From: Mesostigma viride
Taxonomy: Eukaryota; Streptophyta; Mesostigmatophyceae; Mesostigmatales; Mesostigmataceae
Assembly (NCBI GenBank): GCA_009746045.1
Contig: RPFO01000448.1
Span: 1,034,565 to 1,098,564, forward strand
Direction: 5' to 3'
DNA: 64,000 nucleotides
Below, piece after piece: positions 22,340 to 33,815 of this stretch (its first letter is position 1; each line of letters starts with the position of its first letter). Made by a program: the position numbers and the translations under genes. The notes below the pieces were generated by a model. That model searched no databases. It had not been told where the DNA came from and saw nothing but the letters and a program-made list of their open reading frames with translations.

Positions 22340-22790
22340 CGGCCCATGCATTGCTGCTAGCTACAGCCAGTAGCTCAATCCAGGGTAGCAGCTTGTCTTC
22401 AGGTAGAGGTAACTAATGCCCCTAAAGATAGCCATTAGCCGCTACACTACTGCATCACGTCGGCCATCATGACTGCAGAAGATGTATAGCTCGGATGATG
22501 ATAACATCCCAATCTAATGAAGCTATAGGGTTGGGGCATGATCATTGCAGATGGTCTTCGCTTTTAGCTCTTATGTACATTATTATTTTACTACCTACCA
22601 TTATGAGATTAGCATAGTACTCCATGGCGTGCCTTTGCGCATGACACGCACGTACTCACTACTTTTGGGAGTCGTGCCGCCCCCTTCTTGTCGTGCAACA
22701 CACATGGATTGGAAGCACCCGAAAGTGCTCCACGTTCTCCCGTACGGGTTCGTGTGCGATCCAAAATTGTTTTATTAAATTTTGTAAGAA
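22340..22790 (+). mobile_element. 3' end of a non-LTR retroelement (LINE/SINE-like), + strand
   Basis: Matches the reverse complement of 31970-32480 over several blocks: tagccgctacactac, agctcggatga...ataacatccc, tagtactccatggcgtgcct followed by ttgcgcatgacacgc. It ends in a hairpin-rich segment (agcacccgaaagtgct, then ctcccgtacggg) and an A/T-rich tail, the same arrangement as the better-preserved copy at 38385-38673. No coding potential is seen. Confidence 0.65.
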
Positions 22791-23114
22791 GGTTCGGCAG
22801 AGACACTGCACAGACAACAGCCCAAGTCATAAGATCATTACTACCTGGAGCCAGGCTGCCTGGAGCCCTGTGCACCATGCTTTGCATGAGTAACAATAGA
22901 CATGTGTATATTGTGACAGATTATGGCAATCCACCGCACTGCAGCATTATGATCTTACTCTCCCAACAGCGGCCCACCAACTAACTGCATAGTATTGTGG
23001 GTTACATGTGCCTTCCAACTTCCATCTACTACACCATGTTGTCAATCAAACAAGCAGTGAGTTTACACATGCTTTCACAGCACAGAAGTACAGGTTATTG
23101 TCTCGAGAAATTCC
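22791..23114. other. Intergenic, downstream of GET3
   Basis: AT-rich sequence after the GET3 stop codon on the - strand, probably including its 3' UTR. No gene, RNA or repeat was recognised. Confidence 0.4.
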
Positions 23115-26100
23115 CTAAACAGTGGCCTTGAGCTCATTTAGCTCATCTTTCAAACGAGCATTTTCTACCTTCAGGGCTTGAACCTCACGTTCCAGCGTCA
23201 GAACCCAGCCCTCTGCAGTATCAAAATCTGCAGGGGGCGGCTGGTATGGTACCAGCATATGCTTCGCAAAATCCTTAATGGAGTCGACGCCGCGAAGCTG
23301 CGTTTACAAACAACGGTTGCAGGTAAGCCACCAGAAAAGGAGTATGCTTCAATAAGTTCCCAGTACGTTATGCTATTGGTGATAGGAATTACCAATATTT
23401 TCATGAACTAGTCAATATGGGGCCAACATCACAACCCCCACCATCCGGGCTGCTGCCAGGGCTGCTTGTGCTAGCATCAAACTCTAAACGAAAAGGGATA
23501 TGCAGGAAGGGGGAGAGCTGTACTGGAGAAACGCCCTGGCGAGCCGCCTACGTGCAACCAACATCACAACTCTGTGTGAAAGCCGGCACCACAGGACTGA
23601 AGAATCGCTTGTGCATCAACGGCATGCCGTGCTTGCTGTTGACCCCACGTACCAGGCAGGTACGTGCGGTCACACATGGATACATTGCTGTGCACAACGG
23701 AAACAACCAACTGTGAGTGCGCGGGTGGATAAGTGGGTAAATGCGTGCGTAAGTGGGTGAGTATGTGCAAGTGTGTGCGGGTGCGTCCGTTGTTGTGATG
23801 AAAGAGTGAGGTTATCCATCCTTTCAGGTCCGCAGGTGGGTGGGCAGGCAGGCGGGCGGGCGGGCGGGCGGGCGGGCGGGCGGGCGGGCGGGCGGGCGGG
23901 CGGGCGCGGCGGGCGGCGCGGGGGCGGGCGGGCGGCGGGCGGGCGGGCGGGCGGGCGGGCGGGCGGGCGGGCGGGCGGCGGGCGGGCGGGCGGGCGGCGG
24001 GCGGGCGGGCGGGCGGGCGGGCGGGCGGGCGGGCGGCGGGCGGGCGGGCGGGCGGGCGGGCAGGCGGGCGGGCAGGCGGTCGGGTGGGTAAGCCAGCAGT
24101 AAGAGGAATTATTATACAGCAGCCACCCACCTCCTCTGGCTGCAGCGGTAGCTGGATAATGTGGAAGTCCTCGTACAGGTCGTGGTACTGGCGAATGTAC
24201 TTGTTCTGCATGTCCATGCGAGCTCGAAGCAGTGGGTCCAGCACTGCCGAATGGCAGGGTGCGGCACAGATGGCATGCAGATGCCGGCCAGCACAGGAGG
24301 CCATAGGGAGAAGTAATGAGCACCAGAAAATGTGGGGTCGGGAGCAAAAAGCGTGCTGAGAAGTTGTGCCGAGCAGGAAGTGCGTAAGGCAGAAAAACTA
24401 CCAAAAGACAATGCCATAACAACCGCAGCAGCAGCCCCTCACGGGATACGCTTGCCAAGCCACGTGTTTGGTCGTGTGCGTCGTGACTCACGGTTCTTAG
24501 ACATGATCACTTGGTTGATGATGATGTTGCGCGTGTCGATCTCAAACTTGGCCAGGTCCTGGATGAGACGCTCCGTCTCGTACAGCGACAGGAACTCGGC
24601 GATGCAGACGCAAACAAACGTGGTCAGCTTCTGCATGCCGGCGAAAAATGGGCCGCCCCAAGATGCAATGGGGGGGAAATGCGAGGGGCACCAGGTAAAA
24701 AGGGGGCTTAGGAGATGTTGCATTTGGAGATATTCTGGGATGTGAATGGGTGATCCCTGCGGGGAAACAAGTACGAAAGGGATTAGGACCGATAATGCTC
24801 TCAAGTGCTGTGGACGCGGCCAGGATGCACGAGCAGAACAGCGGATGGAAACCCAGAGGGCCAGGCAAAATACCTGTATATAGATAATATGTGCACACAC
24901 AGGATAGAATATCCCAAGCGGCACATGATGTCAGCGAGACGCTCAACGTCACCAACGTACCTAGGCAATATTCATCACGCGATGTGTTCCTTGCTTCTGA
25001 CCAAACAGCGCGTTAGTTTGAGGTTCCCGTGTTTATTTGGACACCGTAAATCCAATCCTTTGGATGACCATGGCACCATAGCATTCCTTCATTCCTGGCC
25101 GATAACCCATACCAAAGATTTCCCTATTATGCCTTACTCCATCAACGTAACGCAACGGTCAAGTTACCATCGATTGCCCCATGCCATCCTGAATGACATG
25201 CTCAACTGGCTGGCCGCAAGACCATGGCTCTCACATGGAGTAGGCAAGCCATCTCATGCAAACAGTAATAGAACACAGTCATATGTCTGGGCTTACTGGC
25301 AAGGGTATCTAAAAAGCACAACGGCTCTTCGAGCCAGCAAAAAATGCTGCCGGTACAAACAACCAGATGGACACAACAGATCTGTAGATCTCGGCCAGAC
25401 GGCCACCATGTGCCACGCACCGGATCCCTGAACTGGGCATTCACATTGGACACCACGGCCTTGATACCGTCCAGCTTCCCCAGCAGCTGCTCCTCTTCAA
25501 ACATGTCGCCGCCACCGAACATGGAGGACATCTGGATCGGATTGCACGGGCCATGTACCCAGGACAGCAGCCCACAGCAGGATTAAGCGCGCACAATGAG
25601 GGAGGCAGCCAGGGACATGCCAGAGAGCACCAAAATGTCATACTTTTGCAGGAAGCAAGCTAGTGCGAGCTAGTGAGAGGGCTCCCTCCCTCCTTCTCGT
25701 CGTGCACAGGGGTTTACGGTTCCTTCAATGGTACCCGTGTGAGGCAGTCACGTGATTTAGTTAGCATGTGGGAGTCAACCAAGTCCAATTGATACATTCA
25801 TGCATTCTTGTCACGTGTGTGTTGCGGCATAAGAAAATCTGGCGTCTGCAAGGCGACCAGCAGTGCCAGATGGGAGGACATGCCTCTGCCAGGTAAGGAG
25901 ATCCCGCCAGATTGGCCTGCACTTAAACCCCCAGCAAAAGTGCTCAAATATGTCCGGTCTGTTTGGTCAATGCGCGCAAAACGTTGCAATGCTGCCTGCG
26001 GTGCAGGCCCAAGTTGTGGCAAAAACATCCAGGCACCCCACCCCCCCCAAAAAAAAACAACGCTGAAGCGATGCTTTGTCTAGGGCTCATGCCTCCCGTT

Positions 26101-29100
26101 TTGTAACGGAGCATTATGAAAACATGGCATTGAGCATGGCAAAACAGCACATGTTGTGCTGGTTCTCAGGAAACAACCGATTGCAGGACCTGCCGAGGCA
26201 CCAGGATGCCACCTGTGCCCTGCTCGTGGATCAACCAGGCTCGTGAAGCTGCGACTGCCATGGAATCCTCTGTATAGCCCAGCCTCTGCATAGCCCAGCT
26301 GAGCGTGCACCAAGACTGGCGCACGAGCATTTGCAACATCTCACAAGCATTAGACAAGCATTTCACCAAGAGGTGAAGTGGAAGTATCAAGATGCATGTT
26401 GAATCCCCCTCTACTGACTGGGATCACCTGGATTGCCGTAGCTTCTACGACAGCAGCATTCGGTGCAGCATTTCCTCACTCATGACAGGACATCCCAGTA
26501 CAGTCATTCACGCCGTTGGGTTCGAGGTTTTAATCGGGTCAACCCAGCTTGAGGCGTGAACCCAACTTAAGGCGTGAATGGCTCTACTAAATTGTACTAA
26601 TTTGAACCAAAGATACTAAAACATACTACTCTGAACTTCGAACTCAAAATGCCGAAATACTATTCGACCCAACTTAAGGCGTGAACACAACTAAAGCCAA
26701 CCCAACTTAAGGCGTCAATGACTGTACATCAGCCAGGTAGGATCGCCCCATAGAAAGCGGCTGCAATGAGTTCTCTTGACTGCAAAGCAGGCGGCATGTA
26801 TTTTGACTACGACAGTACCATATTGTTCATGAGTTTGGACCTCTCAGGGCACACTGCCAGCTGGATGAGTTAGGTAGTCAGCTGAGCGCCCCAAAGCCTC
26901 ACGCTGCGCGAGCTGGGGGCTTCCTCCAGGGCACCATGGGGGCATGACCCCCAAATTCCTGGCATATGCATTCCACTGAGCCCACACCTCTGACATATCG
27001 GGTCACACCTTCCACCTATCGGCAAGAGCCACCTGGGTATGCTCCGCCACGACCCTCCAACTGTTAGCCTGAAGCTGTTATCCATGGAAACTTGAAATGG
27101 CTACAAGGTAGGATTACAGCCCAGTCTCTCAGTCTCAAATACAGGTCATGTGCTTGAGCGTGTGTGTGTCCTTGCTGCAGGACACGCTGCGTGCTCATGG
27201 GGCGCATCCAGCAAGTCCCACTTTCGCAACTGCCCACGCCCATGAGCGATGCAGCGCAATCATGCCACGTCCGGCTTTTAAGACATCATTGGGCAGCTCA
27301 GCTCCACTTCTATTATTGCACACAATGCCTGGTTCCTGGGGCATTGCGTCCGTTTTTCAAAGCTCCACTGCACTTGGTCCTACTTAGCAAGTTCAACAAA
27401 TCTGTTTGCCAAATCTCAGTAGTAATTGTAATTTCAAAATGATGATTTCCGGTACGGCTACCTCTTCCTGCCTCAGAGATTTTATGCACAATTACAACAA
27501 ACATGAGCTCAAAATACTAAAAAAAAGACTAGCTCTATACCAATTTCCACTACATGTCGCAGTGAAGACGTGAGACACCGTTTGTTACAAACCAACCTGT
27601 CAGGTAAGCCTGATGACAGGCAGCTTCCCTGACTGCCATGCATGCCATACAGCCGCAAAGCAGCCCCTTACCCCTAACGTGCTTCTGTAATCCCCCAGCT
27701 CCCTGGCCTTCGACCAAGGCAGCTGTGCATTCATCCTGTCCCTTGCGAAGCACTGGGTGTGACACCACGCACCTGCTGCAGCATGCCCGAGAACTTGCCC
27801 TTGAGCGAGATCATCTTGGACAGGCCCTTGTCCAGCGTCGACGGCAATTCCAGCAGCCGCAGCGTGTGGCCCGTGGGCGCGGTGTCAAACACCACCACGT
27901 CGTAATCCATGCTCTGCACCAGCCTGCGGGAGGGGTGCATGCAACCAGTTGGGATTATTATTACTATTATTATTGTTATTATTATTATTTCATTTATTTT
28001 TCTTTTGCAGCCATCAACAGTCGCTAAGCAGCCTAGCCACCACATCGTCCACTCACAAAACAACACAGAAAATGAGGAAGGAGGGATGGTCGGAAAAGAC
28101 CACAACAAAGTCACGTCGCGGGATGCCCATCAGATCATGTCGCTCACTGGGCATGTTTTGGGACAATGAGGCAAGCACATGGCCGGATGCAAGTTGTCTG
28201 GCTGCCTGGTGAGCTTCCTAGTTAACAGGCAGTAATGGTAGAGATGAGAGGGAACGTTGCGCTCTCAGGGCAGCCAACCTCTGCATGCCCGAACCGATGA
28301 GCAAGAGCAGGAGGTGTCTAGCGCTGAGGATGGCATAACAGCTTTCCATAATCCATACCATATCTGGATGCCATTACAATTAGTGCTGTGAGAAAAAAGT
28401 ATCCGACAAAAACATAAAGCACTCTATAATGCTATAGTAACAGCCATGCCAGGAATTCAATTTATGGAATAGAAAAGGTGGAAAATGGAAGCTGGGGAGA
28501 ACTTTTCCTATTCCATGAACTCCTATGGTTCAACCAGTTTCCCAAGCAGGCACTGGGAGCCGCAAAATGTAAGCTTTAGTCCGCCAGGCAGCTTCACGTC
28601 ATCTGCTTCTACTTGACTGGCACAATCGTATCCTACCAACTCACTTAAGCATCTCGGCAAAGCTCATGGCCTCATCGATCCCAGGAATTGCGCCCACCAG
28701 GTCCGACATGAGCCCATCCGCGCCACCGCCCAAAAAGTCCACCGCATCTTCGTCCATTGACGGGTCGATCTCCTGGTGATGCAACACAATGGGCACCAAA
28801 ATACATAAGGACCTTTCTGCATGTGCAACATACTATTCATGCAACGCCCATGGGTAAGCCAAACAAGCCTGAAGCATCAGGACCCCGCCCAGGAGTCAGC
28901 GCCATGTGATGCATTCTATGTCAAATGCGTGTGTGCCCTTTGTGGCAAGCCTTACGCTGCCACTTGTGGCAACACATCAACTGTGCTTCCTACTGTACTT
29001 CCTGACTTCCAACTTGAAAACAAACGCATGGATGGACCTCTCGCATGCTGGCACTGCAATGTGTGTGAAAGGAGATGGTGGATCCGCATCCAACAGAAGC

Positions 29101-30040
29101 ATCCAAGTTTGAAAAAACTCATCCTGCCAACTGTCACATCCAACAGAAGGCTGAGCTTTCCCAAACTCCTTTCCGGATAGAAAGCGTTTCCTGCTCACTT
29201 GCGCTCCAGCACCCTCCCTGACAGCGTGAACTCAGGACAAGTATACACATACATTATGCAAAATCTAAGCCCAAGCGAAAATGGCAGCACCTTGTTGGCA
29301 GTGCATGCTCCTGCTGCGCACAGGGCATGCACACTGGCTAAAAACGGGATCGATTCCGAGGCAATTTCAGAAATCCATGAACACACGTCTATGTCCTTTG
29401 TTGTAATGATAGTCAAGACTAGTTCGGTGCCCTGCCACCAAGAGTGACTGCCAGCTGATTACACATCGTCGTTCGTGCACTTCCCAAGGAAAAGGCATGG
29501 GTAGATGAGCAGCAAATACATGGAATAGGCTTATTCGCCACATCCCGCACAGTAAAGATGTGGGTCAGGAGATTGGGTACATGGGGCAGCCCGCGTACCC
29601 AATAAGCGTAGCCCATTTAGCCCTCGTAAAGCGACAGTAAAGCGGAAAGGGCGGGAAAGAAACAACGTCTATGAATCGCCTCTCCAGGCCGAAACGTCGT
29701 TGCCCCTTGGCGGTCCTGGCATCCCTGTTCGGTACAAGCATTCTAGGATTGCAAAGCTAAGTTGGCCCAGGTACCTGCCGCGAACAGCACATACCATTGC
29801 GAAGAGGTTCGTAAAGCCCTGTACAGGCGCCGGGCTGCGTGAGAACTTCTGCCGAAACGCATCGCTTAGGTTATGGGCGGGGTCCGTAGAAATGATCAGC
29901 ACACTGCTGCGCACTTGAGCCAACAGAACCGCCAAGCAGCAGCTGCAGGTTGTCTTTCCCACGCCGCCTTTTCCACCAACGAAAATCCATTTCAAATCTC
30001 GCTGATCCAGAACGTTCCGAATGCTCGGGTCGCTTGCCAT
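23115..30040 (-). CDS. GET3: GET3/TRC40 (ArsA-like) tail-anchored protein targeting ATPase, 7 exons
   Basis: Cytosolic homodimeric ATPase that hands tail-anchored proteins to the ER. Exons on the - strand: 30040-29795, 28772-28645, 27923-27773, 25531-25421, 24630-24492, 24243-24131, 23297-23115 (stop TAG). All introns are GT-AG, phases agree, and the total is 356 aa, close to the usual 330-360. Exon 1 has the deviant Walker [13 protein letters not shown] (residues ~20-31) and switch [11 protein letters not shown]. Exon 2 has EIDP and the [12 protein letters not shown] helix. Exon 3 has switch [16 protein letters not shown]. Exon 5 has [19 protein letters not shown]. The animal/yeast CxxC zinc motif is absent ([16 protein letters not shown]), as I recall for plant GET3a. 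Exon 7 adds a coiled-coil tail ([19 protein letters not shown]) after VPYQPPP. The start at 30040 is the first ATG of the conserved N-terminus. Confidence 0.95.
23836..24086 (+). repeat. (GGGC)n microsatellite in the last GET3 intron
   Basis: About 250 bp of cgggcggg repeats with scattered GGC slips, between GET3 exons 6 and 7. It is G-rich on the + strand and so C-rich in the GET3 transcript. Long ORFs across it are artefacts. Confidence 0.95.
26501..26724. mobile_element. 224-bp MITE with TA target duplication in a GET3 intron
   Basis: Starts cagtcattcacgcc and ends ggcgtcaatgactg, 14-bp terminal inverted repeats with one mismatch, flanked by TA at 26499-26500 and 26725-26726. The interior repeats the motif cccaacttaaggcgtgaa several times. 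TA duplication and CAGT termini fit the Tc1/mariner-pogo type. It has no coding capacity and sits between GET3 exons 3 and 4. Confidence 0.8.
27955..27992 (+). repeat. (ATT)n microsatellite in GET3 intron 2
   Basis: ATT/ATTATT repeats with a few interruptions, directly upstream (in genic orientation) of the exon 3 acceptor region. Confidence 0.85.
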
Positions 30041-30345
30041 CTGTGCAGGCGTCCACAGTCAGTTAATAAGCTGCGGGCATGCCGCCAGAAATCCGAGCGC
30101 ACAATCGACGGGCAAAGCTACTTTCTTCTGCCGCGGCTGACGACCAGGCTGATACGAGTTCAACGCGGTACGTCGAATTTCCACGCCGACCAAGAGTGTT
30201 CGCATTAGGCTTCACCAAACTGCTTTTCCTACGCAGTAATTACAAATCATGGCTGATGTAGCTGCAACTTGTCCAATTTACCTGATAGGCGAGCACGTGA
30301 CAGTATGGCGTGCACAAGTCACAACCATACCTAGCCATGTTACAG
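30041..30345 (-). promoter_or_regulatory. GET3 5' flank, presumed promoter
   Basis: Region between the GET3 start codon and the TA-flanked element. No TATA box or other core motif stands out, so the assignment rests on position alone. The element's edge is only about 300 bp from the start codon. Confidence 0.35.
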
Positions 30346-30347
30346 TA

Positions 30348-31594
30348 CAGTCATACCCGCGTTAAGTTACGATCGCCGCCAATTTCAGGGCGTCGATAAC
30401 TTAACGCGGGTACGTTACTTAACGGTAGAATTAGGCTAGCAGCCCACCCCCTCCTCCTCTGACGGACTTCTATACGGCAATCGACAGCTCTCGTCAAGCC
30501 CGATCCAGCTGCAGCATCTAAGTCGCCGAAAGTCCATTTTTCAGGCTAGATATTTTGGTCAAGGCCGGCGGTGAGGTATACGCCGGTTGTAGCCACACAG
30601 TGCCTGCGTTTTTTACCAAAACAAAACTACCGTGTTTCAACCCCTAAACCGACAACTAGAGTTACTAGTCAGATCCAAAATCCGCTTGCCAGACCGGGAA
30701 CTCCGTCCAATACCGTAGTGCATTGAATTGAATTGGAACATAAATCCTTCTTTCCGTCACCCTCGATATGTTTTCGTACAATACTACAAATTCACGCCAA
30801 TAGAAATTCACGTCCGAACATATATCTCGATAGAGTCATGCCTCTTATTTAATTTCAAGGTACCTCTTAATTAATCTCGGCCCCCGCCCTGTGAGAATTT
30901 GAGAATTGAGAACTCTGGAGCCAATTTTACCCCGACTAGACTCGGTAGCGGATCCCTATTCCAGCCGGCATCACATTTGCTCAGTACAGTAGCAAAACAA
31001 TGGGGACCGCAGTGGTGAGGGAAGCGTCCTTCATTGTCAATGGCCCCACTCGGGTCAATGGCTGGTCCCACTCGGGTCCAGTGACACAAGCTACACATGT
31101 CAACAATAATAACGTTGCAGCTGACGGCGACTGAGGCATGCGTCCTTGTCAGGGAACTGAACGGGACAACCCGTGGTTACCAACGCCTTCCATTTATCAC
31201 GGACATTGTCCCCGGCCTCATTTTCCTTGTCCGGCTTTGCCCTTCTGTGCTTTCGGCATGACGGTACACTAGTGTGATGTGACTTGCCTCATTGCGGGCA
31301 ACCTGCATGCACCTGGCTAAAAGGATTTTTATCAGTTGAGATGATCAGTTGTACTTTGCCGCCGAAACGTTACATTGCAAAACCATCACAGTTGGCGGGT
31401 TCCTTCGTCCGGACTTGTCCATTTTCGCGGTCAAAAGTGGCCTTACGCCCAGGTTACGCCTTGAAATTGGGCCATAACCGGGTTAAGTTGCGGTTGCACC
31501 CAGGCTTAAGTTACGGTCGCCGCCCAAACTTCGGCGTCGTAACTTAACGCGGGTACATAACCTTAAGAATCGTAACTTAACGCGGGTATGACTG
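30348..31594. mobile_element. 1.25-kb TA-flanked element with perfect 26-bp TIRs
   Basis: Left end 30348-30373 begins cagtcatacccgcgttaagt. The right end 31569-31594 is its perfect reverse complement. TA occurs at 30346-30347 and 31595-31596. Each end has subterminal inverted copies of the same motif (acttaacgcgggta near 30397-30410 and 31540-31553), giving hairpin-capable ends. No transposase-like ORF is visible, so it is probably a non-autonomous Tc1/mariner-pogo-like element. It shares the CAGTCAT terminus with the MITE at 26501. Confidence 0.9.
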
Positions 31595-31654
31595 TAGTTC
31601 ACGATAGAGTCCAACAGCCAGTTACTGGCTGTCCGCGACACTCCCGGAGCTAGT

Positions 31655-31845
31655 GTACACAGGGGGGGGGCTAGACCCCCCCCCCCCCTACCCCCAAAAC
31701 TGGGGGGGCTGGGGGTGAAGGGTCGGACCCCCCGCCCCCCACACACAGAAAATGGGGGGGGGGAGGGTTTAGGAGGTTTTGGATGCAGACTCCCCCCCCC
31801 CCCCCCCCCTTTTTTCAGGGGGGGGGGGGGGGGGGGTCGCCAGCC
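31655..31845. repeat. Alternating poly-G and poly-C runs
   Basis: Runs of 7-17 G or C alternate over 190 bp, able to form hairpins or quadruplexes. No gene is seen between the element end at 31594 and the retroelement copy at 31970. Confidence 0.85.
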
Positions 31846-31969
31846 AAATTCTTTATTTTGGCTAAGGGAGCGGGTCCAAGAACACATCCGTCGCACCCAT
31901 TCTCCTAGCCCTGGCTATGATGGTAGGCTGAGCACAGCGTGCCTCCAAATTCAGCCATTTGTGGCATGA

Positions 31970-32480
31970 ATTAATTAATTAATTAGACTCGTGCTCCCGT
32001 TGGGGAGTCACGGAGCATTAAACCCGATGGATGGATGCAAACAAGCCTACCGGTCTAACTAAGCTATCTACAACAACTATCTACAACATCTATCTACAAA
32101 ATCTATCAACAACAACTCTACCCTAGGGGACCTGTCTGGCGTGCTTCCCGTATGTTTGCACACGCGGGCGCTTCCCCATGGGGGGGGGCTCGTTGTCCGT
32201 CCTCTATAAGTAAGTAAGTAAGTACTTGCGTGTCATGCGCAAAGGCATGCCACGGAGTACTACTATGCTTATCTCATTAGAAAAATAATTACACAAAAGT
32301 TTAAACAAATATCGTCTCCATCATCCCCCAACCGTTAAGCGCTAGATGGGGATGTAATCCTCATCCGAGCTGCCCTCTAAGTACTGTAATGGCAGACGAG
32401 GCGGTAGTGTAGCGGCTATCCTCAGGACCAATAACCTCCACCTGCGGACGTCTACCCTGGCTAGCAACGGGCCGCGGGGC
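31970..32480 (-). mobile_element. 3' end of a non-LTR retroelement, - strand
   Basis: On the - strand it ends with a stem-loop (ctccccaacgggagcacgag) and then a TAAT/ATTA tail (31970-31985 on +), like the insertion at 38385-38673. Its body is homologous to 22340-22700 in opposite orientation. It contains a (TAAG)n stretch near 32208-32223 and no ORF. The 5' limit is uncertain. Confidence 0.65.
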
Positions 32481-32710
32481 CCGTGGGGAGAAAACAGGAG
32501 CATACCCCTAGCTCAGAAAGGTGCTTATCGCACACGGCAGCCCATTTCTCCTTGTCAATCATGCGGGCGCGGAGTACTGATAGTCCCAGAAGCGCCCTGC
32601 ATCTTCAAGCAGTTGTGTCACATAGGTCCGGGTCGCGCCGCGCCGGTGCCCGGCGCGCGCAAGTTTGCCAGTGGGTTGCGATGGGACAAGGGGACCCTGC
32701 CATAGGAGGA
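32481..32710. other. GC-rich flank of TE1
   Basis: No supported gene. It holds a strong local palindrome (gcgccgcgccggtgcccggcgcgcgc region near 32635-32660). The last bases, ggtgt at 32711-32715, are the left copy of the TE1 target duplication. Confidence 0.5.
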
Positions 32711-32715
32711 GGTGT

Positions 32716-33287
32716 TGTTACGTCGCGTAACAATTCGTTGTAGTTACGGACGTAAATTAGGTCCTTGGCCTCGGTTGTTCCTAGGTTTGCGTGTAGTCCT
32801 AGCTGGGACATTATTGTCCTCGTAACAGTACTGTGGTATATTGGGTGCCTTTGGGCGCCGCGCCGCGTACTTTATTAGTGGTCCTTATCCTTTGGTAGAA
32901 TGTAGTGGACCGGCGTGCATCTGTGCACCTTCCTGTGTTTCTGTGTTTCTGCAGGCGAGGGCCAGGTCGGCCCGAGCCTGTTGGACCGTTGGTGACCATT
33001 TATGCACGTTCCACTCCTTGTGTGGTCACTCGGCGTGTGTTAAATGAATTAACACATATTAGCTTGGGTCACGGCAGTGTAGTTGTGTTTCCTTCCTCTA
33101 TTCCTGGAGTAAACGGGTTTGGTTAAATGGCTTATGGTGTATTACAGTAGCACATACGTAAATGCATTGAGATCTGGATCGTCTCGTTCGTCTTTCGCTA
33201 GGGGTTTAACTAAAGGCGGCCTTACTAGTTTAGGTAGCATCAGGACAGGTAGAGGTAGAGGTGGCGGTAGAGGCTTGCGGCGTAACA
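32716..33287 (+). repeat. TE1 left LTR (572 bp)
   Basis: Compared with the right LTR it has 6 extra bases (near 32957) and lacks 3 bases (near 33270). It also has two substitutions (near 33136 and 33193). The first 17 bases are themselves palindromic (TGTTACG-TCG-CGTAACA). Confidence 0.95.
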
Positions 33288-33433
33288 ATGGACTCGGAGG
33301 TAGTTTATATAGAGAGCGAGACGACGATCCTCTGCAACATACGTCATTGAATCAACCCTTCCGCGGCTGGGAAAATGAAGACGACACCTACTTGACAGGT
33401 AATGGGCGGGTCGCCTGCGAGCTGGGGGGGTAG
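33134..33433 (+). CDS. TE1 LTR-leader ORF, Gly/Arg-rich, possible spliced small protein
   Basis: An open frame runs from the LTR (ATG at 33134) across the LTR end into the leader and encodes an RG-rich stretch (TGRGRGGGRGLRRN) then an acidic part ending in DDTYLTG. A GT donor-like site (ttgacag|gtaatg, about 33400) lies near its end, and an AG acceptor-like site (tttgtatttag, about 33640) is followed by a frame that would continue acidic (DDPSPDAEFLKPDTYD) to a stop near 33757. Whether it is translated or spliced is unknown. Confidence 0.3.
   Translation: MVYYSSTYVNALRSGSSRSSFARGLTKGGLTSLGSIRTGRGRGGGRGLRRNNGLGGSLYRERDDDPLQHTSLNQPFRGWENEDDTYLTGNGRVACELGG
33288..33305 (+). promoter_or_regulatory. 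TE1 probable primer binding site
   Basis: Sequence starting TGGACTCGGAGG one base after the left LTR, the position where a tRNA 3' end (complement of ...CCA) primes minus-strand synthesis. The tRNA species was not identified. Confidence 0.55.
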
Positions 33434-33815
33434 TGCTGCCCGATTCGGGACACGCCCTGCCTAGAAGATAGACCTGCTCGAAGCGGAAAATCCTTTTATA
33501 GATAGCTCCTTTTCCTCGTTTTGTTTTCCTGAGAAATGTTGCTTACTGTCGTAGAAAGGTGATGGTTTTGGTTCTACGGTAGAGAGACGACTAGCGTCTC
33601 GTAGATTACACTTTTTCTGCATCTTGCCTGCTTTGTATTTAGACGACCCATCGCCGGACGCAGAATTCTTGAAACCGGATACTTACGACCACCTGGCGCT
33701 GGAAACCTCGTCCCTGCGTGCGTCGTCAATCTGGTTCGGTTTCAGACACCCGAGATAAGTCGCCTTCTCCTCGTTCTCCTCATTTGACTACTCAAGACCT
33801 ACCAGGTGCGTTAAC

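Noticed and set aside
23564-24491. Pro/Ala/Arg-rich ORFs on the - strand
   Set aside because: They are read-through of GET3 exon 6 into the (GGGC)n microsatellite.
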